The notes under the pieces were generated by a model. The model made no database searches and was not told where the DNA came from. It worked only from the letters and a program-made list of their open reading frames with translations. The translations under genes and the position numbers were made by a program. Positions 1-7,987 of a stretch of 64,000 nt of DNA are shown here, piece by piece; within the stretch, counting starts at the first letter, position 1, and each line of letters begins with the position of its first letter. The stretch spans positions 124,001 through 188,000 of the forward strand of contig JAIQGI010000005.1 of the NCBI GenBank assembly GCA_020072565.1. The letters are read 5' to 3'. Origin of the DNA: Terriglobia bacterium (GTDB lineage Bacteria > Acidobacteriota > UBA6911).

Positions 1-2
1 AC

Positions 3-542
3 ACGGAGTATTCAGGGCCTATCGAAATCAAGGCTACAGCCGAATTCCCCAGGAGTGGTTTATGGGATGTTCACGGGGACTTTCAGGTGGAAGCGCACTA
101 TGCAACCGGTGTGACCATGCTGATCAACGGCAGCTATCCGAACGGCATCCGCTTTGAGGGCTCGGATGGGTGGATCTTCGTGACCCGCGGCGAGTATAAG
201 GTCACCCCCAGCGACCCCAAAAGCAACGCTGCCAATGGGCAGGCACTTTCTGCCAGCGATCCGAGGATCCTGAAGTCGCCGATCGGCCCTGACGAGATTC
301 ACCTGTACCGGAGCGCCGACCACCACCTCAATTGGCTGGAGTGCATACGAACCCGACAGGCGACAATTTGCCCGGTCGAGGTCGGTCACCGGGGCTGCAC
401 GACGTGCCTTCTCGGTCACATCGCAATGAAACTGCCTCGCAAGCTGTATTGGGATCCCGTGAGGGAGAGATTCAAGAACGATGACGAGGCCAACAGCCAC
501 CTCGCCCGCGCACAACGCTGGCCGTATCAGACAGGCTCATGA
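3..542 (+). CDS. Gfo/Idh/MocA-family oxidoreductase, C-terminal part (cut by window edge)
   Basis: The frame is open from the first bases of the window to the TGA at 540-542, so only the last ~179 residues are present. The fragment matches the C-terminal substrate-binding half of Gfo/Idh/MocA oxidoreductases of the 'bacterial-type C-terminal domain' kind. It shows a beta-sheet segment ending in VEAHYATGVTM, a FEGSDGWIFVTRGEY stretch, and the late HHLNWLECIRTRQ and VGHRGCTTCLLGHIAMKL segments typical of that subgroup. These enzymes usually oxidise or reduce sugars or inositols with NAD(P), and many have a Tat signal, but the Rossmann half that would prove cofactor use lies outside the window. 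A long inverted repeat follows the stop. The family is fairly sure; the substrate is unknown. Confidence 0.75.
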   Translation, partial: TEYSGPIEIKATAEFPRSGLWDVHGDFQVEAHYATGVTMLINGSYPNGIRFEGSDGWIFVTRGEYKVTPSDPKSNAANGQALSASDPRILKSPIGPDEIHLYRSADHHLNWLECIRTRQATICPVEVGHRGCTTCLLGHIAMKLPRKLYWDPVRERFKNDDEANSHLARAQRWPYQTGS

Positions 543-589
543 TCACTTCGGAAAGGAGCGTTTCAGCCCGGATTCCGATATTGCTGATA

Positions 590-681
590 CTGAATCCGTG
601 AAATCCGTGGCGTTTTTTTCGGTACTGTTGAACGGATCCGGTTGAAAAGCAATAACGCCACGGATTCCACGGATTTCACAG
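590..681. repeat. Intergenic inverted repeat between convergent genes
   Basis: Left arm 590-614 and right arm 654-681 are near-perfect reverse complements. Arm core: AATCCGTGGCGTT against AACGCCACGGATT, extended outward with about one mismatch. The phrase GAAATCCGTGG recurs within each arm. The element lies between the 3' ends of a plus-strand gene (542) and a minus-strand gene (703), so it could act as a two-way terminator or be a dispersed palindromic element. A T-run (612-618) follows the left arm. Confidence 0.7.
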
Positions 682-702
682 ATCTTTTGAGGTTTTTGGA
701 AT

Positions 703-1740
703 TCAATTCGCCGGCGCTCGTTTTTTGAAGGTTCTGGAGACTCCGGTCCGACCGTTCGTTACGGTAAACGTTCCGCTCTTTTCCACCGATACCTTGATCC
801 ATTTTCCGTCCGGAGAGTCTCGCAGGTTGGCGATCCACTCGTCGGGCGGGTTGTCCTCGGGCGCGTTCTCGGACCAATGAAGCTGATAGGCAGCCGCCAG
901 TCCCGGCGAAGATTTGACGGTTTTAAGAACAACCGGCGCGCCGGTTTTCCGCGCGCCGTTGTTCATGATGGTCACTCTCGGACGCACGGCGTGGATCAGG
1001 GCAGGCGAATTGGAGAGATCGTTGCCGTGATGGCTGACCATCAGCAGGTCCACCGTTCCGATTGGATTTATCGGGCACATCAGCTCGATTTCCTTGTTCC
1101 AGACCAGGTCAGCAAGGTCGAGCATGCGGAATTTCCCGAACGTGTACAGGAGGCCGACAGATGCCGCGTTTTCCGCTTTGTCCACCCTGTCGTTGGCCGG
1201 TTTCGCAGGCGAGCTCTGGCAGACAGGATTTACCGCGCCTCCGCCCTTCACTGCACTTTTGATTACTTGCGTTGCCGAGGTCACAACCAGCACATCCACA
1301 CCTTGGAACGGGATTCTGTCGCCCGGTTTCACAATGATCCGTTTGGCCCTGGCTGCGACATCGAGGTAGGCGGCGACGGCCTTGGCGGTGTTTGGATCTC
1401 CCACAATCGGCGGGCCGTGATCGATAAAAGTGGCTACCGGGATCTTCGCAACCGTCGCGGGCACATTGTTGACGTGATCCAAGTCATAATGGGTCACGAC
1501 CAGAAAATCGAGTTTCTTGACGCCGGCGGCCCGGACGGCTTCCACGATCCGGTTTGTATCGCGATCGTTGTTTCCGGGAAATCCCGTGTCCACCAGCATG
1601 CTCCGGCCTGCAGGAGAAACGATCAGCAGCGATTTCCCCCCCTCGGTATCTATGACGTAGATCTCCAGCGTTTTCGCTGCTTGCAGCAGCGCCGGAAACA
1701 TCAGCAGAAGGAAAACAGAAAATAAATGGTCTTTTTTCAT
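703..1740 (-). CDS. Secreted metallo-beta-lactamase-fold hydrolase (ComEC/Rec2-like MBL domain)
   Basis: The 345-residue protein starts with a Sec signal peptide (MKKDHLFSVFLLLMFPALLQAA), so it is predicted to act outside the cytoplasm. The metal-binding signature HYDLDH is at residues 84-89, preceded by the conserved MLVDTGF strand-turn. A later MVSHHGND segment supplies a further histidine, and NNGARKTG lies near the end. This arrangement fits the ComEC/Rec2-type MBL group, whose free-standing members are found widely next to secreted enzymes. Known members are phosphodiesterases or lactonases, but no substrate can be read here. It stands alone, convergent with the oxidoreductase at 542. 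On its upstream side the sequence AGATAGAAT lies about 15 bp before the ATG and could be a -10 box. Confidence 0.75.
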   Translation of the reverse strand: MKKDHLFSVFLLLMFPALLQAAKTLEIYVIDTEGGKSLLIVSPAGRSMLVDTGFPGNNDRDTNRIVEAVRAAGVKKLDFLVVTHYDLDHVNNVPATVAKIPVATFIDHGPPIVGDPNTAKAVAAYLDVAARAKRIIVKPGDRIPFQGVDVLVVTSATQVIKSAVKGGGAVNPVCQSSPAKPANDRVDKAENAASVGLLYTFGKFRMLDLADLVWNKEIELMCPINPIGTVDLLMVSHHGNDLSNSPALIHAVRPRVTIMNNGARKTGAPVVLKTVKSSPGLAAAYQLHWSENAPEDNPPDEWIANLRDSPDGKWIKVSVEKSGTFTVTNGRTGVSRTFKKRAPAN

Positions 1741-2005
1741 GGTCCCACCATCATTCTATCTTTCAAGGCACTTCACTTCGCATGGCTTTGGGCATCTCTG
1801 ACATTTCTAAATTGACCTGCCGCAGCCGGCAAGGAAATTGTTGCGTTCATGAGACGCTCACTCCGCCAGGTTGGCTGCATTTGCTGCCTGTTCCAGTGTC
1901 AGTCGGGCGGCCGGCGATTCGGCCTGCGATGATCCAGCAGGCAACGGCGCGTGAGCCGAAGTATTCCGGCCAAAGCCTGCATTGAATCCTGACGGCCGGA
2001 TGAAG

Positions 2006-2584
2006 CTACTTACGTGCCGGTAAAATCTCAATCCCGTTGATTTCCGGGTTTTCGATATTGGGGGTGAAGATGACGGTCAACTTACCGTTAGTTACGCTGA
2101 CGTCGAAGGTCTTGACCAGGGCCTTGCCGAAGCCGACCTCGGCGAAGATATCAATATCCTTCAGTTCCTTGTCCTGAACCTTGACGGAGAAGACGCGCTG
2201 GCCCTTGTCCGCGATACCGTCGAAGGTTTCGGCGAAGTGGAGTTTAACCGTGTAATCGCCGTTGGGGAGGGCCTGGGTAAAGCGGGTCATGCTGTAGTGT
2301 TCCGTTCGATAAATGGGGGCCATGTCAGTACTGGCGATCGGAAGGTCACCTCGATCGATGGTGTTGCCGTCTTCTATGCCCGTATCGGGGGCCCAGACGT
2401 TGCCGCGGGGGTCGATGTAAGGCTCGAAGGCCCCGAAGTTTATGCGGATCGGCTTGAACACCTCGGTTCCTCCGGACGCGGCGGCGTCTGCCTGGCCGGC
2501 GCGGATGCTGCCGGCTGCCGCCAGGAGCAGGAACAGGGAAGTCAGAACGACACAGAGGCTACGAATGGAGTTGATCAAACGCAT
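2006..2584 (-). CDS. Secreted malectin-like domain protein
   Basis: The 192-residue protein has a signal peptide (about residues 1-30) and then a single carbohydrate-binding-type domain of the malectin fold. Evidence is the run RINFGAFEPYIDPRGNVWAPD, then YSMTRFTQALPNGDYTVKLHFAE and the end IENPEINGIEILPA, which are the characteristic strands of malectin/DUF4986-type modules usually fused to glycoside hydrolases. Here the module is free-standing and secreted. The ATG is preceded by GAGGTCTCTT, a plausible ribosome site. No catalytic residues are expected; a role in binding wall glycans is inferred. It is divergent from the gene at 2740. Confidence 0.75.
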   Translation of the reverse strand: MRLINSIRSLCVVLTSLFLLLAAAGSIRAGQADAAASGGTEVFKPIRINFGAFEPYIDPRGNVWAPDTGIEDGNTIDRGDLPIASTDMAPIYRTEHYSMTRFTQALPNGDYTVKLHFAETFDGIADKGQRVFSVKVQDKELKDIDIFAEVGFGKALVKTFDVSVTNGKLTVIFTPNIENPEINGIEILPARK

Positions 2585-2739
2585 AAGAGACCTCGTTTTT
2601 CCGTGATATTTGGCGTCAAGTGTAATGCGGCGCGGCCACCGTTCGCAAGAGGTAGCTTAGGGGTCTGGCTTGGCGCTTGGCCGTGCTCTAGCGCATACTG
2701 CAGTACCAGTTATTATTCGGCGGCTCGGTGGAGGGATAA

Positions 2740-3855
2740 ATGAAAACCCGTATTGTTCTTGTGGGCTTATCTTGTACTTTGGTTTTCGCCTCTGTACGGC
2801 AGGAAAATTGGGCAAGAACGCCCAACCCAGGGCAGACGACGGTGAGTATTCGCAGGGAGCAGTTCTTTATCAACGGAAAACCTACGTATGAGGGGCGGCA
2901 ATGGAGAGGCTTTCGAATCGAGGGATTGCTCATGAATTCCCGGATGGTTCAGGGTATTTTCGATGACCTTAATCCTCAGACCGCAGGCAGATGGTCATAT
3001 CCAGACACGGGAAAATGGGACCCGCAACGCAACGTCGATGAGTTTGTCGCAGCCATGCCCTTGTGGCGCAAGCATGGGTTGCTGGCCGTCACCGTCAATT
3101 TTCAGGGAGGATCGCCGGAAGGATATTCTAAAGGACAACCCTGGTTCAACACCGCCTTTGAGCCCGATGGTGCCATGCGCCCAGCCTATCAGGAGCGCAT
3201 GAAAAAGATCCTCGATCAGGCCGACAGACTCGGGATGGTCGTGATCGTCGGATATTTCTATTTCGGCCAGGACGAACGTCTCACCGACGAGGCCGCGGTC
3301 ATCAAAGCCGTGGACAATGCAAATCTCTGGCTGCTGAAGGGCGGTTGGCGTAACGTGCTGGTTGAGATCAACAACGAATGTGACGTCAGTTATGATCATG
3401 CAATCTTGAAACCTGCCCGGGTTCACGAACTGGTAAGCCGCGTGAAGAATCAGACGTACGACAACAGACACCTTCTCGCCAGCGTGTCTTATGGGGGAAA
3501 CATATTGCCAGGCGAGGACATCGTCAATGTGGCGGATTTCATTCTGTTGCATGGCAACGGTGTAAAGGATCCGAAGCGTATCGCTGAAATGGTGCGACAG
3601 ACGCGCGCAATCGCAGGGTATATGCCCAAGCCGATCATCTTCAACGAAGACGATCACTTCGACTTTGACAAGGCCGAAAACAACTTTGCCGCCGCAATCA
3701 GCGAGTATGCCTCATGGGGCTACTTTGATTACCGGTTCCAAGGAGAAGGCTACAACGAGGGAAATCAATCGATTCCCGTGAACTGGGGCATCAGTTCGGA
3801 ACGAAAAAAGGGATTTTTCGCTCTGCTTGCTGAAATCACAGGAGCGGCGAAATGA
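2740..3855 (+). CDS. Secreted (beta/alpha)8 glycoside hydrolase-like protein, clan GH-A type
   Basis: The 371-residue product has a short signal peptide and an N-terminal segment carrying FFINGKPTYEGRQWRG, the 'what the body carries' strand seen at the start of many clan GH-A barrels. Two acidic positions fit retaining enzymes: NECD in VEINNECDVSYDH (acid/base candidate, after strand 4) and NEDDH in PIIFNEDDHFDFD (nucleophile candidate, after strand 7). WGYFDYRFQGEGYNEG follows as the last barrel strand. I cannot assign a numbered GH family. It is preceded by GGAGGGATAA and followed within ~125 bp by the DUF4038 protein in the same direction, so the two may be co-transcribed. Confidence 0.6.
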   Translation: MKTRIVLVGLSCTLVFASVRQENWARTPNPGQTTVSIRREQFFINGKPTYEGRQWRGFRIEGLLMNSRMVQGIFDDLNPQTAGRWSYPDTGKWDPQRNVDEFVAAMPLWRKHGLLAVTVNFQGGSPEGYSKGQPWFNTAFEPDGAMRPAYQERMKKILDQADRLGMVVIVGYFYFGQDERLTDEAAVIKAVDNANLWLLKGGWRNVLVEINNECDVSYDHAILKPARVHELVSRVKNQTYDNRHLLASVSYGGNILPGEDIVNVADFILLHGNGVKDPKRIAEMVRQTRAIAGYMPKPIIFNEDDHFDFDKAENNFAAAISEYASWGYFDYRFQGEGYNEGNQSIPVNWGISSERKKGFFALLAEITGAAK

Positions 3856-3978
3856 TGTGGGCCTGGATTGTCACTCTACGATCTGAACAAATTCGATTAA
3901 TCAAATGCTCGTATCCCAATCCTCTACTTGTGATTAAGATTGTCTGTATCTGATCAGAAATCCAAGAAGGAGAGTGTA

Positions 3979-5988
3979 ATGGCAACGTTCAAGCCGGCGG
4001 CATTACTTAAAAAGATGGAAAATGTCAAAGTATCCTTCATGTCACTGTCTGGTTCTTTGCCGCAAATCATGCCGCAAAACAATGATGAGGAGGCTCCATT
4101 CAAATGGGCGCGGCTGGCTACTTGGGTGGTTGGAGCCGTGGGGGTCTGGCTACTATTCTGCTGTGAATCGATCTCACCGGCCGAATCGAACATACACATC
4201 TGGGAACTGCACGAAATTGAATTGCACGCCTCAAAGTCCTATGCAAATCCCTATATTGATGTGGAGACCTGGGTGGAGTTTACCGGCCCCGGTTTCGCAA
4301 AGCGTGTGTACGGTTTCTGGGATGGAGGGGACTTGTATCGGGTGAGAATCGTCTCAACGGCTCCCGGGACGTGGAGTTGGATCAGCGGCTCCAACCAGCC
4401 GACTGACATGGGCCTGAACGGCAAGAGGGGCCGTTTCACTGCGCATGACTGGACAGATGAGGAGAAGCGAGCGAATCCCAACCGCCGCGGATTCCTGCGC
4501 CCAACCTCCAACGGCCACGCCCTGCAATATTCGGACGGCACTCCTTTTTTCCTGCTCGGCGACACCTGGCTCGGCGCGGCCACCTGGCGTCTGCCGCTGA
4601 CGGACGCACCCGTGGAGCCGGCTTACGAAGCGGCGCCCGGCGTCACCTTCCAGCAGGCAGTGGCATGGCGGAAGCGACAGGGATTCAACTCGGTAAGCAT
4701 GATCGCAGCCTTTCCGACCTGGGCATCAGATCAGTACCCGAACACCTATGCAGACAAGAAAGGCATTTTCTATCGTAATGCCTGGGAGGAATTTGGCGTG
4801 ATGGTGCCGGGCGATAAGCCCACGGCGAAATCCATGCACGACGAGCGGGGCTACCGTCCCTTCGAGATCCTTCCCGACCGGGAGGGGCTGCCGGATTATG
4901 ACCGGATCGTACCTCAATTCTTCCGGAGCCTCGACCGCAAGATGCAACTGCTGAACGAACAGGGATTCATCGCCATGCTTGAGACCGTCCGCCGCGACGT
5001 CGCCCCGCCGTGGAAGGCCTATTACAATTTCGACGAGTCGTTTTCGCGGTTCGTCGAGTACATGGTCGCGCGCTATGGTGCCTACAACCTGATCTTCAGT
5101 AAGATCCACTTCGATATCTACCTGCCCAACCTCAGCCTCACCGCCGATGAATTCAATCGGGCGTTGAATTATCACTATAAGAAATTCGGACCGATGCCGT
5201 TCGGCCAGCCGGTCACTTCCCTGATCGATCACGCCACCGATACGACATTCGGCACGGGCGAGAAAGCCTCGTGGATCACCATGCACAGCACCGGCAATAA
5301 GCCTCGTGATCATGGGATCTATACCGATATGGAGCGGCAGTTTCAGCTTTCTCCGGCGATGCCGACCGCCGACCTGGAACCGCACTATACGGGATGGGTG
5401 CACGGGAACAATGTGGTAAACGGAGAGCAGGCGGAACCCGGTTCAGATCGGGATAACTACTTCTCACGAGCCCAGATGTACGGGTGTGTACTTTCGGGTG
5501 GGTTGGCCGGTCACGTCCACGGGACGGGCGCTTATGACGTTACGAGTGCCTCGGAACCACGCGGGGGGCGGCCCTATTTCTGGGAGGCGCTGCGCTACCG
5601 TTCGGCCGAATACATGCGAGGGCTGGGCGACTTCATGCTCTCAGAAGGAACCCGCTACCGCGATCTCGAGCTCGCCTCTGATTCCCTGGAACCACGCAAG
5701 GCCACCGGCAGCTCAGAACAGGGATTGGACGGCTGGTCGTTCCTGATGCGTACACCCTCACGCGACTTGGGTTTCTTCTACTTCGAAAACCGGACAAAAC
5801 AGCCGTTCACCTCGGGCTGGAAACCAAACACCCATTATCGTTTCACCTGGTTCGATCCTCGGACCGGCAGATGGGGCGAAACCATCGAACTCATCACTGA
5901 CGACCGCGGTGTCATCAAGCTGCCGGCATTCCCCGGAAATGAAGCCGTAGCAAGTACAGACTGGGCGGCGAAAATCCTCGCCCGATGA
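3979..5988 (+). CDS. DUF5060 / DUF4038 (apiosidase-like) glycoside hydrolase with N-terminal membrane segment
   Basis: The 669-residue protein has, in order, a ~45-residue hydrophilic start, one membrane-spanning helix (WARLATWVVGAVGVWLLFCC), a DUF5060 beta-sandwich (ELHASKSYANPYIDVETW to FTAHDWTDEE), a DUF4038 TIM barrel (GTPFFLLGDTW, LETVRRDVAPPW, YNLIFSKIHFD) and a C-terminal collagen-binding-like sandwich (GFFYFENRTKQPF to the end). I chose the ATG at 3979 because AAGGAG lies just upstream; an in-frame TTG at 3940 lacks one. DUF4038 proteins are related to apiosidases of GH140 and act on complex pectin or arabinan side chains; the substrate here is unknown. The long cytoplasmic-looking N-terminus before the membrane helix is unusual for this family. 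Confidence 0.75.
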   Translation: MATFKPAALLKKMENVKVSFMSLSGSLPQIMPQNNDEEAPFKWARLATWVVGAVGVWLLFCCESISPAESNIHIWELHEIELHASKSYANPYIDVETWVEFTGPGFAKRVYGFWDGGDLYRVRIVSTAPGTWSWISGSNQPTDMGLNGKRGRFTAHDWTDEEKRANPNRRGFLRPTSNGHALQYSDGTPFFLLGDTWLGAATWRLPLTDAPVEPAYEAAPGVTFQQAVAWRKRQGFNSVSMIAAFPTWASDQYPNTYADKKGIFYRNAWEEFGVMVPGDKPTAKSMHDERGYRPFEILPDREGLPDYDRIVPQFFRSLDRKMQLLNEQGFIAMLETVRRDVAPPWKAYYNFDESFSRFVEYMVARYGAYNLIFSKIHFDIYLPNLSLTADEFNRALNYHYKKFGPMPFGQPVTSLIDHATDTTFGTGEKASWITMHSTGNKPRDHGIYTDMERQFQLSPAMPTADLEPHYTGWVHGNNVVNGEQAEPGSDRDNYFSRAQMYGCVLSGGLAGHVHGTGAYDVTSASEPRGGRPYFWEALRYRSAEYMRGLGDFMLSEGTRYRDLELASDSLEPRKATGSSEQGLDGWSFLMRTPSRDLGFFYFENRTKQPFTSGWKPNTHYRFTWFDPRTGRWGETIELITDDRGVIKLPAFPGNEAVASTDWAAKILAR

Positions 5989-6203
5989 AAGAAGCCCCAA
6001 TCGCATCAGAAATCGGTACATGTCCGGGCCTCTCTCATTGCTGATTTCAATACCTTCAGTGCGCCGAGAGAGGACTGGCTGCGTTTTTCGCACACCAATG
6101 GCTTGCGCCGAGCCACATCCAATTTCACGATTCTAACCAACCGAAGAAGTGCTAGAATCGCCGCTGCATTCATCAATTTCTTATCCAAGGAGGACGCAGT
6201 TCC

Positions 6204-7817
6204 ATGCGAACAAGACGGTACTTCTTGAAACACGCTTCTGTTGCGGGCGCCGCATTAGCCGCCGGCCGCTTGTTTGGCAGACTCGCCTCGGCGCAAACGG
6301 AAACATCGGTGACTCGGATATATGTCGATCCCGCGCAGAAAATCGCGCCTCTCGATCGGAAGATATTCGGATCTTTTGTCGAGCACCTCGGCCGCTCGGT
6401 GTACGGCGGAATTTACGAACCCGGCTCGAAGTTGTCCGACCTGGCGACCGGCTTCCGGAAGGACGTGCTGGAAGAAGTGAAAAAACTGCACGTCCCAATC
6501 ATCCGCTATCCCGGAGGCAATTTCGTTTCGGGCTACAACTGGCTCGACGGCGTCGGACCGAAAGACAAGCGTCCTACCGTCTTGGACAGGGCATGGAACA
6601 CCATCGAGCCGAACCAGTTCGGGACGAACGAATTTATGCAATGGTGCCGAGCCGTCAATGCCGAACCGCTGTTGGGATTGAACCTGGGAACCGGCACCGC
6701 CGATATGGCCGCCGCGCTCGTGGAGTACTGCAACCAGGAGAAAGGGACGAAGTGGAGCGAGCTGCGGCGCCAGCATGGCATCGAGAAGCCCCACAACGTC
6801 AAGTGGTGGTGCCTTGGCAATGAAATGGACGGCGGCTGGCAGATTGGCCATATGCCCGCGCGCGAATACGGCTTGAAGGCACGCGATTGCGCCAATCAAA
6901 TGCGCATGGTCGATCCGTCCGTCCAGCTGGTTGCCTGCGGATCGAGCGGCCCACTGATGTCGACCTACCTCGAGTGGGACCGGGAGATGCTCGAAGAATG
7001 CTATGAACTGGTAGACGGGATTTCCCTCCACTGCTACTACCGCAACGACGCCGAGGAAACCGGCGCTGCCGGCGACACGGCTAAGTTTTTGACCTTCAAT
7101 CTGGAAATGGAGAGCCAGATTGCAGAGGTGACCGGGGTCTGTGACTACGTACGCGCGCGCAAACGCTCCCGCAAGAAACTCTGGCTGTCGTTCGACGAAT
7201 GGAACGTGTGGTATCGCGCTCGCGGAGGAGATGGCCAACGCAAACTGGCGCCGAAGCTGCTCGAAGAACCTTACAGCCTGGAAGACGCACTGCTGGTCGG
7301 CGGATTCCTAAACTCGTTGATGCGCTCCACCCAGCGCGTGAGGATCGCATGCCTGGCGCAGCTCGTGAACGTGATCGCACCGATCACAACTGGCCCGGAC
7401 GGACTCTTTCTCCAAACGATTTACTACCCGTACGCGTGGGCCCTGCAGTGCGCGCGCGGCGATGTCCTCGACCTCGCGGTGGATTCGCCAACATACGATG
7501 TGCAGGGCATCGCTCCGGTACCGTACATCGACGCGTCGGCAACGATTGACAAGGGAGGCCCGGTGAGCCTCTTCATCTTGAATCGAGATTTGACCAAGCC
7601 GCGCGACGTGGAAATCGTTTGGCGGGAGGGGGCGCCGCAGCGCATCCTGTTCTCGCAGGTATTGACGGGGACAAATTTGAAGGCGTCGAACAGCTTGGAA
7701 AAACCGGAGAATGTGACGCCCCAGGCGTTTGAGCCAGGTAAGACCGGCGCGGGGAAAACGGTGCTCCAAGTCCCCGCTCGCTCCTACACCGTCATCCAGT
7801 GGGGTTCGCTCGCTTAA
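6204..7817 (+). CDS. GH51 alpha-L-arabinofuranosidase, Tat-exported
   Basis: The 537-residue enzyme matches GH51 intracellular-type arabinofuranosidases (~500 residues) plus a leader. The leader TRRYFLKHASVAGAALAAGRLFG is a twin-arginine signal, so the folded enzyme is predicted to be exported. Catalytic markers are visible: acid/base Glu at 207 in WWCLGNEMDG and nucleophile Glu at 332 in LSFDEWNVWY. RYPGGNFVSGYNW (about 101-113) and LDGVGP are classic GH51 strands. The barrel is followed by the usual C-terminal beta-sandwich ending PARSYTVIQW. It hydrolyses terminal arabinofuranosyl groups from arabinoxylan or arabinan oligomers. AAGGAGG lies upstream of the ATG. It is convergent with the GH67 gene, which removes the other main xylan side group. 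Confidence 0.92.
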   Translation: MRTRRYFLKHASVAGAALAAGRLFGRLASAQTETSVTRIYVDPAQKIAPLDRKIFGSFVEHLGRSVYGGIYEPGSKLSDLATGFRKDVLEEVKKLHVPIIRYPGGNFVSGYNWLDGVGPKDKRPTVLDRAWNTIEPNQFGTNEFMQWCRAVNAEPLLGLNLGTGTADMAAALVEYCNQEKGTKWSELRRQHGIEKPHNVKWWCLGNEMDGGWQIGHMPAREYGLKARDCANQMRMVDPSVQLVACGSSGPLMSTYLEWDREMLEECYELVDGISLHCYYRNDAEETGAAGDTAKFLTFNLEMESQIAEVTGVCDYVRARKRSRKKLWLSFDEWNVWYRARGGDGQRKLAPKLLEEPYSLEDALLVGGFLNSLMRSTQRVRIACLAQLVNVIAPITTGPDGLFLQTIYYPYAWALQCARGDVLDLAVDSPTYDVQGIAPVPYIDASATIDKGGPVSLFILNRDLTKPRDVEIVWREGAPQRILFSQVLTGTNLKASNSLEKPENVTPQAFEPGKTGAGKTVLQVPARSYTVIQWGSLA

Positions 7818-7987
7818 GAAAAGGGACGTGACTTCTTGCCACCGGGAAAGCAGCCGCACCTGTACAACCGCGTTGGCTTTGTGGACATTCCGACCCTCAC
7901 CGCGAAAGCCCTGGAGGACGTGGAAATCGTCAGGCAGTGGAAACCCGGAATCGTCGTAGATGAGAAGGCAAAGCGCCGTTCTGCGGA

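Noticed and set aside
877-1725. Long plus-strand frame of 282 codons opposite the MBL gene
   Set aside because: It is the antisense of the MBL-fold gene, whose signal peptide and HYDLDH motif are clear; the plus-strand translation is Arg/His-rich without family features.
1855-1985. Minus-strand stretch ARLTLEQAANAANLAE* near the MBL gene as an outer-membrane-protein remnant
   Set aside because: The resemblance is limited to about 15 residues and no upstream part fits.
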